This document shows, piece after piece, positions 26,225 through 33,428 of a DNA stretch of 38,216 nucleotides; within the stretch, counting starts at the first letter, position 1; each line of letters begins with the position of its first letter. Source of the DNA: Vreelandella aquamarina. Its GTDB lineage: Bacteria; Pseudomonadota; Gammaproteobacteria; Pseudomonadales; Halomonadaceae. The translations under genes and the position numbers were made by a program. The DNA lies in NCBI RefSeq assembly GCF_900110265.1, contig NZ_FODB01000037.1, positions 1-38,216 on the forward strand, in the 5' to 3' direction. The notes under the pieces were generated by a model. It ran no database searches. It had not been told where the DNA came from and was given only the letters and a program-made list of their open reading frames with translations.

Positions 26225-27916
26225 ATGGCAGTCCAACAAGATGAGTACGAGAGCGTCACTAGCCCATCGGTAATCAGCTCTCTTCTGAATACTATGATAG
26301 AGAGCGGTGGGGTGACTCTCTGCTTGGCCACTCCTGATGCGCGTCCAGAGCCAGTGGTCTTGATGGAGCAGCACGCGGGCGAAACGCTGGTAATGGATCT
26401 GTCATCGGTTGACTACCTGCTAAGTCGTTTACAGCAGGGAGAGCAATTTTTTTTGCGGGGTCAGTCACAGGGAAAAGTGGTGCGGACACCGCTGTTATCT
26501 TTGACGGAGACCCGTCGTTCTGGTGGTCGTTTTCTTTGTTGTAGTAATTACCCAAGTTCGGTCGAAGTGCTGCAACGACGCGAGTCATATCGTGCTGAAT
26601 TGCGCATGGGAATGGTGGTGTCTGCACTGGTTGTTGGTGAGAGTGGTGAGAGTGCCCAGGGGGAGCTCCGTGACCTCTCCCAGGATGGGTGCCAGCTTGA
26701 GTTGCCATTAACAGCAAGCGGTGTTTTGGCTGAAACGCAATACTCGCTCAAACTTGCGTTTACCTTTCCAAACGGCACTTACTTTGAAGTGAATGGCGTT
26801 GCCCGCCATCAGAAAACTGATCCCGAGCGGCACATGCTACGCGTTGGCTTTCGCTTTGCAGGGTGCACTTCCGAGCAGGAACGGCAGATTTGGTATTTTG
26901 TCTGCGAGATTGAGCATGAAGCGGCGCGCTATAAAAAGGAGGCGCAGGAGGAGCGGCAGCCATCGCCTCTGTTTGAGCAGCCGGGCAAGCGCACTCCAGA
27001 TACTGAGCACATAGGACGGCGCGATATACGCCGCTATGCCACACCGATGGCAAGGCGTTTGGTTAAGGTAGCTGCTTATCTTGATGCACAGTTGCTCATG
27101 CTTCAGCAAGGCAGTGATATTGATTCAAGGCAGCTCTCTCGTAATGCGGACCGCTTACTGATGCTGCATGAAGAAGATCGAGAGGGACTGCTGTTTGCCT
27201 CCCGCTGTTTGTCTTTAGAGCCGCTGCTGGTAAGGCACGGGATTGCTGTTGCAGTCCATTTGCTGGATTTAGTAGGAGCCAATATGCCGCGGGATGTGCG
27301 CAAGGCGATCGTTGCCAGCGGGCTGGTGCATGATTTGGGTAAGGCGCTTATTCCTCAGGTCGTGTTCAAAGCGCCCAATTTTGAAGCGACACATCGGCAG
27401 GCATTAAGTGAGCATGTTTCCCTCTTGATGGCTCGGCTACATACCTGCCAATGGCTGTCTGCTACGGTGGCGCAAGCGGTCATTGGGGGGATCAACGAGC
27501 GGCTTGATGGTAGTGGCTATCCGGCAGGAATCACCGGGGATGATATTAACGAGTTGGCGAAAGCCAGTGCAGTGGTTGACGTTGTTGAGGCGATGCGGCG
27601 AGATCGCCCAGATCGCCCGGCCCGCACGGCGCAGCAAATTTACCGCCACTTGCTGGCTCATCCGCATCAGTTTGATCGCCATTGGATGAGGCGTTATGTC
27701 GAACATTTCAAGGTCCTGCCGGTGGGGTCGTTAGCGCTTTTCTCTAGTGATCAGCTTGCCTGGATTTTGCGCCTTGATGATAGTGGGGCGCCAGCAGAGG
27801 TGGTGCTGGCCCAAGCAGCCGAGCCGCCAATGCGCGATAATTTAGGGAGTGTTTTGCGTGGCGATGTTTTTGAGCGACTAGGCAAGCCTGTCAGAGAAGT
27901 GGCGGTTTCTACATAG
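26225..27916 (+). CDS. YcgR-type PilZ protein fused to a degenerate HD-GYP domain
   Basis: This 563-residue protein has three parts. Residues about 10-110 resemble the YcgR N-terminal domain (VISSLLNTMIES, GETLVMDLSSVDYLLSRL). Residues about 115-230 are a PilZ domain with both c-di-GMP motifs: RxxxR at R119-R123 and DxSxxG at D150-G155. After a charged linker, residues about 330-490 form an HD-GYP-like domain with HD at 369-370 followed by LGK, H397, D452 and ERLDGSGYP at 425-433. The His pair that normally precedes E425 is replaced by Ile-Asn, so the metal centre is incomplete. YcgR proteins brake the flagellar motor on binding c-di-GMP; HD-GYP domains hydrolyse it. A GAGG lies 5 bases before the ATG. 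Confidence 0.88.
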   Translation: MAVQQDEYESVTSPSVISSLLNTMIESGGVTLCLATPDARPEPVVLMEQHAGETLVMDLSSVDYLLSRLQQGEQFFLRGQSQGKVVRTPLLSLTETRRSGGRFLCCSNYPSSVEVLQRRESYRAELRMGMVVSALVVGESGESAQGELRDLSQDGCQLELPLTASGVLAETQYSLKLAFTFPNGTYFEVNGVARHQKTDPERHMLRVGFRFAGCTSEQERQIWYFVCEIEHEAARYKKEAQEERQPSPLFEQPGKRTPDTEHIGRRDIRRYATPMARRLVKVAAYLDAQLLMLQQGSDIDSRQLSRNADRLLMLHEEDREGLLFASRCLSLEPLLVRHGIAVAVHLLDLVGANMPRDVRKAIVASGLVHDLGKALIPQVVFKAPNFEATHRQALSEHVSLLMARLHTCQWLSATVAQAVIGGINERLDGSGYPAGITGDDINELAKASAVVDVVEAMRRDRPDRPARTAQQIYRHLLAHPHQFDRHWMRRYVEHFKVLPVGSLALFSSDQLAWILRLDDSGAPAEVVLAQAAEPPMRDNLGSVLRGDVFERLGKPVREVAVST

Positions 27917-27962
27917 GACGCCGAATTCAGGCAAGCAGCTAAATTAAAAAGTAATCAGGCAT

Positions 27963-27989
27963 TAAAGTCTGCTGTGGCTTCGCCGATAT
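27963..27989 (+). promoter_or_regulatory. Sigma-28 (FliA) promoter of the fliS run
   Basis: TAAAGTCT (27963-27970), an 11-bp spacer and GCCGATAT (27982-27989) match the FliA consensus with one mismatch in each box. The start site is expected near 27996, about 93 bases before the fliS ATG. It would drive fliS, the fliT-like gene, the second fliK-like gene, fhlB and perhaps flhDC. Confidence 0.9.
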
Positions 27990-27999
27990 ATTTAATAGC

Positions 28000-28015
28000 T
28001 GAGCATATATGCTCA
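28000..28015. promoter_or_regulatory. 16-bp perfect palindrome at the fliS transcription start
   Basis: TGAGCATATATGCTCA is perfectly self-complementary over 16 bp and begins 11 bases after the sigma-28 -10 box, so it spans about +5 to +20 of the expected transcript. It could be a dimeric repressor operator. As RNA it could form only a weak hairpin. Confidence 0.5.
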
Positions 28016-28088
28016 ACCTTGAATGATGAACAGCACGACTGGCTTTTTGCCCTAGCTGTTGTTACACCCTATAAAGGAGTGCCCACTA

Positions 28089-28505
28089 ATGACCTACACT
28101 CGCGGTGGCGCCGCTAACGGACGAGGCGCTAATGCTTATGCCCGTGTCGGTGTTGAAAGTGGTGTCATGTCAGCTGATCCTCACCAGCTGATCGTGATGC
28201 TATTTGATGGCGCTCAGGCGGCAATCCGCGCAGCGCGAATTCACATGCAAGCTGGCAACCGAGCTGAAAAAGGCAAGTCAATTTCCAAAGCGTTGGATAT
28301 TGTTAATAACGGTTTAGCGGCCGCCCTTGATCAAGAGCAAGGGGGTGTCATTGCAGAGAGGCTCGCCTCACTTTACGATTATATCGCCCGCTTGCTGTTA
28401 ACAGCTAACTTACGAAACGACGAAGAGAGCCTCAACCAAGCTGAGCGGTTGCTTGAGGATATCGCCTCAGCATGGCGTGAAATCGGTCAACAGCAGAGTG
28501 CGTGA
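28089..28505 (+). CDS. fliS: Flagellin export chaperone FliS
   Basis: This 138-residue helical protein has the FliS signature: a YARVGVESGVMSADPHQLIVMLFDGA stretch (split here around residues 20-45), then KGKSISKALDIVNNGLAAAL and LYDYIARLLLTANLRND. FliS binds the C-terminus of flagellin to keep it unfolded before export. The ATG at 28089, nine bases after AAAGGAG, is chosen over an upstream in-frame start. No flagellin or fliD gene adjoins it here, which is unusual. Confidence 0.95.
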   Translation: MTYTRGGAANGRGANAYARVGVESGVMSADPHQLIVMLFDGAQAAIRAARIHMQAGNRAEKGKSISKALDIVNNGLAAALDQEQGGVIAERLASLYDYIARLLLTANLRNDEESLNQAERLLEDIASAWREIGQQQSA

Positions 28506-28512
28506 GGTAGGC

Positions 28513-28920
28513 ATGGCAGCTCCCGAAGCAGTTCGTGATATTTCTCAGCAAACGCTGCTCGATGCATACGAAAAGCTGTTGGTGCGTGTGAATGACATGC
28601 ATGAGTTTGCAGATGCTGAACAGTGGGCCGAGTTGATCGAGCAACGCAGTAATTATGTGATGCTCGTAGAAGAGCTCCGTGAGCTGGATGCACACGTTAC
28701 GCTTGACGCTGCAGGTAAGCAGCGTAAAACAGAGTTAATAGAACATATCTTAGAGCATGATGTGGAGATTCGTCGTCGCCTGGTGGCACGACGCGATGAG
28801 CTTGGCAGGCTGATTGGCGTCACCCAGCGCCAGCGGGACCTGCACCGAGCTTATGCTCCCCAGCAGGGAGCTTATAGCGCCTTTGATGTCGATGCTTCTC
28901 AGAATAAGGGGGCATCGTGA
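28513..28920 (+). CDS. fliT: FliT-like flagellar chaperone
   Basis: This 135-residue helical protein follows fliS by 7 bases, the normal fliT position. It has a helix-rich core (LLDAYEKLLVRVNDMHEFAD, EQWAELIEQRSNYVMLVEEL) and a late helix IRRRLVARRDELGRLIGVTQ, consistent with FliT. FliT is the FliD export chaperone and, in Salmonella, also binds FlhC and blocks FlhDC. The family diverges widely, so the assignment leans on position and helical pattern. The start at 28513 follows GAGGTAGG. It overlaps the next gene by 4 bases. Confidence 0.75.
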   Translation: MAAPEAVRDISQQTLLDAYEKLLVRVNDMHEFADAEQWAELIEQRSNYVMLVEELRELDAHVTLDAAGKQRKTELIEHILEHDVEIRRRLVARRDELGRLIGVTQRQRDLHRAYAPQQGAYSAFDVDASQNKGAS

Positions 28921-30134
28921 GTGGCATTACGCCGCTTATTGATACCCTCTTACATCAAGTGCTTGGGCGCCAGGGAGAGGTGTCCTCTCAGCGTGTATTA
29001 AATGCGCCAGTACAGCCAGTTTTACCGGGGGAGGGGCCACGTGCCTTGCAAGGCGATGCAGGGTTGGATGGCCGTCCGCTTGCTCCCCTGCTTGGTGACC
29101 TAAAGCGGTTGCCAGGTGCGTCTGAGGGGGCGCGTCAGTCTCAGCCTGGAAGTCCTCCCACTGGTAATGGCGCACCCACCTCAACACAGACACACTTCAG
29201 CCCTGCGGCTCGCACGATTGCGGATGTATTACTGCGTTTCCCGGCACCTCCAGCGGTAATGAAGCCCCAGGCCCCGCTTATGTCGGCTCAAGACGCACCA
29301 TCGGCGCAAGTGCTGGCAAGTCGTTTAGAAGCAAGCATCCGCGATAGTGGATTATTTTATGAGTCCCACCTGAAGCGTTGGTTTCAAGGTGAAACTCCAC
29401 GCCAGCAACTACTGCGTGAACCACAAATGCAACCTGGGCCTCGCCCGACTGCTCCTTTTTTACCAAATTTTGCTTCTTCGGTATTAGCCACAACCCCCTC
29501 AATAGCCGCTTTACGCTCAAGCGCCACCCCCGGTATTTTGCCCAATACACCCCTAGTGCCTATGAATGGCGATAATAAACTGCTCTTAGAGCGCCCTGTT
29601 GTCATGCTCCCAGCCTCGACTTCGCCGACGCCAGCTGCTGCGGAGCGTCGAGAGATTAATCCAGCCTCGTTGACATTGCCGGCTGCCAGCGAGCCGGAAG
29701 CGCTTAGCCGTGGCTCACGAGAGGTCGTTCATGAGAGCTTACAGGGGTTGGTGCGTCAGCAGTTGGAGATGTTGGTGATGCCAACGCTCCGCTGGGAAGG
29801 TGATGTGTGGGCTGGGATTTTTATGGCGTTAGTGATCAACCTGCCTGGGCGTGAAGGGGGGCAAGGAGGTTCATCGGAAGAGGAGGGTGCGGAGGAGAGC
29901 TGGCGCTCCGAAATGCAGCTTGATGTGCCTAACTTAGGTAGCTTCAGCGTTGCACTATGGCTTCATCAAAAGACGCTGAGTATTGATTTGACCACTGATA
30001 ATGCTGGCACGCATCAGCGTCTTGAGGAAGGGGTTAGCTCATTGGAGCAGCGTTTAAACGCCCTTGATTTTCATAAAGTTCAGATCAAGGCTAGGTATGT
30101 AACATTGGAGCGCCATCATGATGACATCGGGTGA
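28917..30134 (+). CDS. Second FliK-like hook-length control protein
   Basis: This 405-residue protein has a long Pro/Ala/Ser-rich low-complexity N-terminal part and a conserved-looking C-terminal domain from about residue 280: QQLEMLVMPTLRWEGDVWAG, then SFSVALWLHQKTLSIDL and LEQRLNALDFHKVQIKARYV. The WEGxVWxG motif and the final helix are typical of FliK-like proteins paired with FhlB, not of the canonical FliK at 18242-19516. The GTG start overlaps the fliT-like stop by 4 bases. Function in this organism is inferred from family and from its overlap with fhlB. Confidence 0.75.
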   Translation: MSGITPLIDTLLHQVLGRQGEVSSQRVLNAPVQPVLPGEGPRALQGDAGLDGRPLAPLLGDLKRLPGASEGARQSQPGSPPTGNGAPTSTQTHFSPAARTIADVLLRFPAPPAVMKPQAPLMSAQDAPSAQVLASRLEASIRDSGLFYESHLKRWFQGETPRQQLLREPQMQPGPRPTAPFLPNFASSVLATTPSIAALRSSATPGILPNTPLVPMNGDNKLLLERPVVMLPASTSPTPAAAERREINPASLTLPAASEPEALSRGSREVVHESLQGLVRQQLEMLVMPTLRWEGDVWAGIFMALVINLPGREGGQGGSSEEEGAEESWRSEMQLDVPNLGSFSVALWLHQKTLSIDLTTDNAGTHQRLEEGVSSLEQRLNALDFHKVQIKARYVTLERHHDDIG

Positions 30135-30411
30135 TCGGCGACGGCAAGCGGTTGCACTTGCGTATCAAGAAGGGGAGCAGGCTCCACGTGTAGTAGCCAA
30201 AGGGTATGGTGAGCTGGCTGAGCGAATTATGGCCGAAGCCCAGCGCCAGGGTATTTATGTTCACGATGCACCAGAGCTTGTGGCGCTGCTCATGCAGTTA
30301 GATTTGGATGCCGAGATCCCGGCGAGCCTATATCAAGTGGTCGCTGAGCTGCTTGTTTGGGTGTTTGAGCTATCTGAGAATGGGATAAGTCATCGTGAAA
30401 CGCTCAAGTAG
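30118..30411 (+). CDS. FhlB: stand-alone FlhB C-terminal-domain homologue
   Basis: This 97-residue protein resembles only the cytoplasmic domain of the export-gate switch FlhB: APRVVAKGYGELAERIMAEA, then GIYVHDAPELVALLMQLDLD and AEIPASLYQVVAELLVWVFE. It has no transmembrane helices and lacks the NPTH autocleavage site. Such FhlB/YlqH proteins occur beside a FliK-like gene in many flagellated bacteria. The GGAG 7 bases before the ATG and a 17-base overlap with the upstream gene suggest coupled translation. It may modulate the export specificity switch. Confidence 0.85.
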   Translation: MMTSGDRRRQAVALAYQEGEQAPRVVAKGYGELAERIMAEAQRQGIYVHDAPELVALLMQLDLDAEIPASLYQVVAELLVWVFELSENGISHRETLK

Positions 30412-30416
30412 CCAAT

Positions 30417-30500
30417 ACAGGCGTCGTATGCAACCATGGTGCTGGGTAAAGAAAAAAGTCATCAATGGCGCCAGTATAACGGTCACAATGTCGCGCCTGT
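30417..30500. promoter_or_regulatory. flhD upstream region with nested inverted repeats
   Basis: The 107-base gap between fhlB and flhD contains the perfect 7-bp inverted repeat ACAGGCG (30417-30423) and CGCCTGT (30494-30500). Inside it are the palindromes ACCATGGT (30433-30440) and TGGCGCCA (30466-30473). A TATAAC at 30475-30480 could be a -10, but no -35 stands at the right distance. No T-run terminator is present. The repeats may be regulatory sites or a leader fold of flhDC; this is a weak call. Confidence 0.35.
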
Positions 30501-30518
30501 GTCATTCGATGGGACACT

Positions 30519-30851
30519 ATGAGTCAAACAAGCTTTCTCGATGAAATTCAAGAAATTAACTTAGCGTACTTGCTTCTTGCGCAGCGTTTGCTGAGCGAGG
30601 ATCGCGAAGCAGCTATGTTTCGCCTGAAAATAGACAGTGAACTTGCCGATTTATTGGTATCACTGAATGCCTGGCAACTCACTAAGCTGGCGCGCAGCAA
30701 CCAGTTAGTCTGCCGATTTAGCCATTCGAGTGGGCGACGTTTGCGCGAAATTTTAGAAAACCCCAGAGATCAAGGGTTATCTGGGTTACATGCATCACTG
30801 CTTTCGGCTTGTGAGCCCTTGGAGTCTTTGTCGTCGGGAGAGTCGGAGTGA
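30519..30851 (+). CDS. flhD: Flagellar master regulator subunit FlhD
   Basis: This 110-residue protein matches the E. coli FlhD core closely: [22 protein letters not shown], then FRLKID and [14 protein letters not shown], including the Cys that forms the inter-subunit disulfide in E. coli FlhD. FlhD4C2 binds upstream of class II flagellar promoters and recruits sigma-70 RNA polymerase. The ATG at 30519 has only a weak GGGA ribosome binding site. It overlaps flhC by 4 bases. Compared with enterics, the upstream region is very short. Confidence 0.95.
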   Translation: MSQTSFLDEIQEINLAYLLLAQRLLSEDREAAMFRLKIDSELADLLVSLNAWQLTKLARSNQLVCRFSHSSGRRLREILENPRDQGLSGLHASLLSACEPLESLSSGESE

Positions 30852-31372
30852 GCCAGAAGAGCTTGGTTGATGAAATGCACCAAGTGCAGTTGGCCATTGA
30901 GCTGATTGAGTTGGGTGCACGGCTACAGGTGCTGGAGACAGAAACAGAGCTTAGCCGTACCCGGTTGATTAAGCTCTACAAGGAAGTGCGTGGCATGTCT
31001 CCACCGAAAGGGATGTTGCCATTCTCTGCGGATTGGTTCGTCACTTGGCTGCCCAACGTGCACTCCTCGTTCTTCTACAACATTTATGTCGGGCTGCTGA
31101 AAGGGGCTGGCTGCGAGCGTATAGACGCGTTTGTTAAAGCTTATCGTTTGTACGAGGAGCAGATTTCACTGGAAGGCGTGGAGCCGGTGCTGGGGCTTAC
31201 TCGTGCTTGGACGTTGGTGCGCTTTTTTGAAAGTGATTTGTTGCAGCTAACGACTTGTACAAGATGTGAAGGTCGCTTTGTTGCCCATGCTCATAGTCCG
31301 ACACATGATTATGTGTGTGGTATTTGTCAGCCGCCTTCGCGTGCAGGGAAAACCCGTAAAGCACAGCGTTGA
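30848..31372 (+). CDS. flhC: Flagellar master regulator subunit FlhC
   Basis: This 174-residue protein starts with a GTG overlapping the flhD stop (GTGA) and reads [20 protein letters not shown], then [20 protein letters not shown] and [20 protein letters not shown]. The zinc ligands Cys137, Cys140, Cys157 and Cys160 fall at the same positions as in E. coli FlhC. FlhC supplies most DNA contacts of the FlhDC activator. The C-terminal tail after QPPSRA is shorter than in E. coli by about 18 residues. Confidence 0.96.
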   Translation: MSQKSLVDEMHQVQLAIELIELGARLQVLETETELSRTRLIKLYKEVRGMSPPKGMLPFSADWFVTWLPNVHSSFFYNIYVGLLKGAGCERIDAFVKAYRLYEEQISLEGVEPVLGLTRAWTLVRFFESDLLQLTTCTRCEGRFVAHAHSPTHDYVCGICQPPSRAGKTRKAQR

Positions 31373-31562
31373 ACGTATAAAATTGTCACGCTACTAGCAG
31401 CAGGGTATAGAACGAATACACGACCTCTTTAACGTTTAGATAGCGGTAAAAGACGCTGGTAATTTCTCATTAAACATTGCATGCGCCTTAGTATGATATT
31501 GCTAAGTTGCACTTGGGGTGGAGCTGCTCATGCCTTCTTGGTGAAGAAATGGGTGTGGCTTC

Positions 31563-31570
31563 GTCGATAA
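31563..31570 (+). promoter_or_regulatory. Possible sigma-28 -10 element upstream of motA
   Basis: GTCGATAA at 31563-31570 matches the FliA -10 box at seven of eight positions and lies 28 bases before the motA GTG. The expected -35 position is poor: the nearest similar sequence, TGAAGAAA at 31542-31549, gives a 13-bp spacer. motAB-cheAW is a sigma-28 operon in E. coli, so position supports it, but the sequence does not settle it. The remaining 225-base flhC-motA gap shows no terminator. Confidence 0.35.
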
Positions 31571-31597
31571 AAAACTGATATCGCAAGGACACTGCTT

Positions 31598-32467
31598 GTG
31601 CTGATTCCCTTAGGTTATGTCGTCGTACTGCTATCTGTATTTGGCGGGTATGTGTTAGCAGGTGGTAGCTTGGGGCCGCTGTATCAGCCCACGGAGTTGC
31701 TCATGATTGGCGGCGCAGGGGTCGGTGCTTTTATTGCTGCCAATAATGGTAAAGCCATTAAAGCTACTTTTAAGATACTGCCCAAGCTCAAGCGAACCAA
31801 AAAATATAATAAAGCGCTGTACATGGAGCTAATGGCATTGCAGTACAAGATTCTTTCCAAGGTGCGCCGTGAGGGTATGCTAGGGATTGAGCGCGATATC
31901 GATAACCCTCAAGAGAGTCCTTTATTTCAAGAGCACCCAACCGTGCTGGCGGACCCACACATCATGGATTTCTTAACTGACTATTTGCGCCTCATGGTCA
32001 GTGGCGGCATGGAGCCAATGGAAATTGATGAGCTTATGCTGCATGAAATCGAGGCATTCGAACAGGAAGCTCATATTCCAGTTGATGCGATCTCTAAAGT
32101 GGGGGATGCGATGCCTGCATTCGGTATCGTTGCTGCTGTTATGGGGGTAATTAAGGCTTTGACCTACGCTGATGCCACACCCGCTCAGATGGGTGAAATG
32201 ATTGCGCTAGCGCTAGTAGGTACCTTTTTAGGCATTTTGTTGGGGTACGGGTTTATAAGTCCAGTGGCCAGCTACGCCGAGCGACAAGCAAAAGAAGCAG
32301 AAAAAATGTTGCAGTGTATCCGCGTCACCTTACTAGCAAGCTTGCACGGTTATGCGCCTCAATTAGCTGTTGAGTTTGGCCGCAAGGCACTGCATACCGC
32401 AGAGCGTCCCAGTTTCACTGAGCTTGAAGAGTACGTTCGTGACGCCAAAAAAGGCGGTAGTGCATGA
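31598..32467 (+). CDS. motA: Flagellar stator protein MotA
   Basis: This 289-residue protein has four transmembrane segments, starting VLIPLGYVVVLLSVFGGYVL. The torque residues R90 and E98 occur at the same positions as in E. coli MotA (LSKVRREGMLGIERD). Later regions AMPAFGIVAAVMGVIKALTY and LVGTFLGILLGYGFISPVAS carry the conserved channel-side prolines. MotA5MotB2 stators couple ion flow to rotation against FliG. The GTG start at 31598 has AAGGA 8 bases upstream. It overlaps motB by 4 bases. Confidence 0.96.
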   Translation: MLIPLGYVVVLLSVFGGYVLAGGSLGPLYQPTELLMIGGAGVGAFIAANNGKAIKATFKILPKLKRTKKYNKALYMELMALQYKILSKVRREGMLGIERDIDNPQESPLFQEHPTVLADPHIMDFLTDYLRLMVSGGMEPMEIDELMLHEIEAFEQEAHIPVDAISKVGDAMPAFGIVAAVMGVIKALTYADATPAQMGEMIALALVGTFLGILLGYGFISPVASYAERQAKEAEKMLQCIRVTLLASLHGYAPQLAVEFGRKALHTAERPSFTELEEYVRDAKKGGSA

Positions 32468-33384
32468 GTAAGGGTGGGGATAAGCGTCCGATCATTATTC
32501 GGCGTAAAAAAGTCGTCCATGCTCACCACGGGGGAGCTTGGAAGATTGCCCTAGCGGATTTTATGACCGCGTTGATGGCGCTATTCCTAGTGATGTGGAT
32601 TTTGAGTGTCTCCAGCGAAGAGACCCGCCGAGGTGTGGCGGAGTATTTCAGTACGCCCCTGGTTACTGCAATTACAGGCGGCGACATGTCAGGTAGTACC
32701 AGCGTGATTCCTGGTGGTGGCCCTGATCCCACTCATAGTGATGGTGAACGCGCTCGTATTGATGTAATGCAGCATACACGCCCTAGTGCTCAAGAACGGC
32801 GCTTCTTTAATGATTTGCAGGAGCGCATTGAACGTGTGATTGAGCGTGACCCGGAGCTGCGTGAGCTGCGCAACCAAATGCGTTTTGATCTAACCCGTGA
32901 AGGGTTACGGATCCAACTCTTGGATACCGAACAGCGACCCATGTTTGAGCTTGGTAGTGATCAGGTCGCTCCCTATATGCGTAGTTTGCTACGCACCATA
33001 GCTCCTCTTCTCAATGAGTTGCCTAACGATTTAAGTATTAGTGGGCATACTGATAGTGTGCCGTATGCTGGAGGATATCGTGGCTACAGCAACTGGGAGC
33101 TCTCAAATGATCGAGCGAACGCCTCGCGCCGAGAGCTTGTTGCCGGCGGGCTTGATCCAGATCAATTGTTGCGCGTATCGGGCTTTGCTGATCGTGTGTT
33201 GTTGGCTGACACTGCGCCAACTGATCCGATCAATCGACGTATTGAGTTGGTTGTGTTGTTACCTGAAATTGCCGAAGCCATTCGTAACCCTGGTATTCTA
33301 GCGCCTGATGCTCAGTTTTCTGAGGAAGAGGTGCCGGAAGAGCTAGTGCCACAAAACACCCCACAAGCCAACGACGACCAGTAA
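32464..33384 (+). CDS. motB: Flagellar stator protein MotB
   Basis: This 306-residue protein has a short basic cytoplasmic N-terminus, one transmembrane helix with the ion-carrying Asp32 (AWKIALADFMTALMALFLVM), a plug/linker, and a C-terminal OmpA-like peptidoglycan-binding domain (LSISGHTDSVPYAG, NWELSNDRANASRRELVAGG). The helix resembles proton-type MotB more than sodium-type PomB. This is a sequence impression, worth noting if the host is an alkaliphile. It starts in an ATGA overlap with motA. Confidence 0.96.
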   Translation: MSKGGDKRPIIIRRKKVVHAHHGGAWKIALADFMTALMALFLVMWILSVSSEETRRGVAEYFSTPLVTAITGGDMSGSTSVIPGGGPDPTHSDGERARIDVMQHTRPSAQERRFFNDLQERIERVIERDPELRELRNQMRFDLTREGLRIQLLDTEQRPMFELGSDQVAPYMRSLLRTIAPLLNELPNDLSISGHTDSVPYAGGYRGYSNWELSNDRANASRRELVAGGLDPDQLLRVSGFADRVLLADTAPTDPINRRIELVVLLPEIAEAIRNPGILAPDAQFSEEEVPEELVPQNTPQANDDQ

Positions 33385-33428
33385 GCGCGGCTTGTCACAA
33401 AAAATATGACGTTCACGTGGAGCGGTGC

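Noticed and set aside
30475..30480. TATAAC as a -10 promoter for flhD
   Set aside because: The -35 position is a plain A run with no resemblance to TTGACA; kept only as part of the region description.
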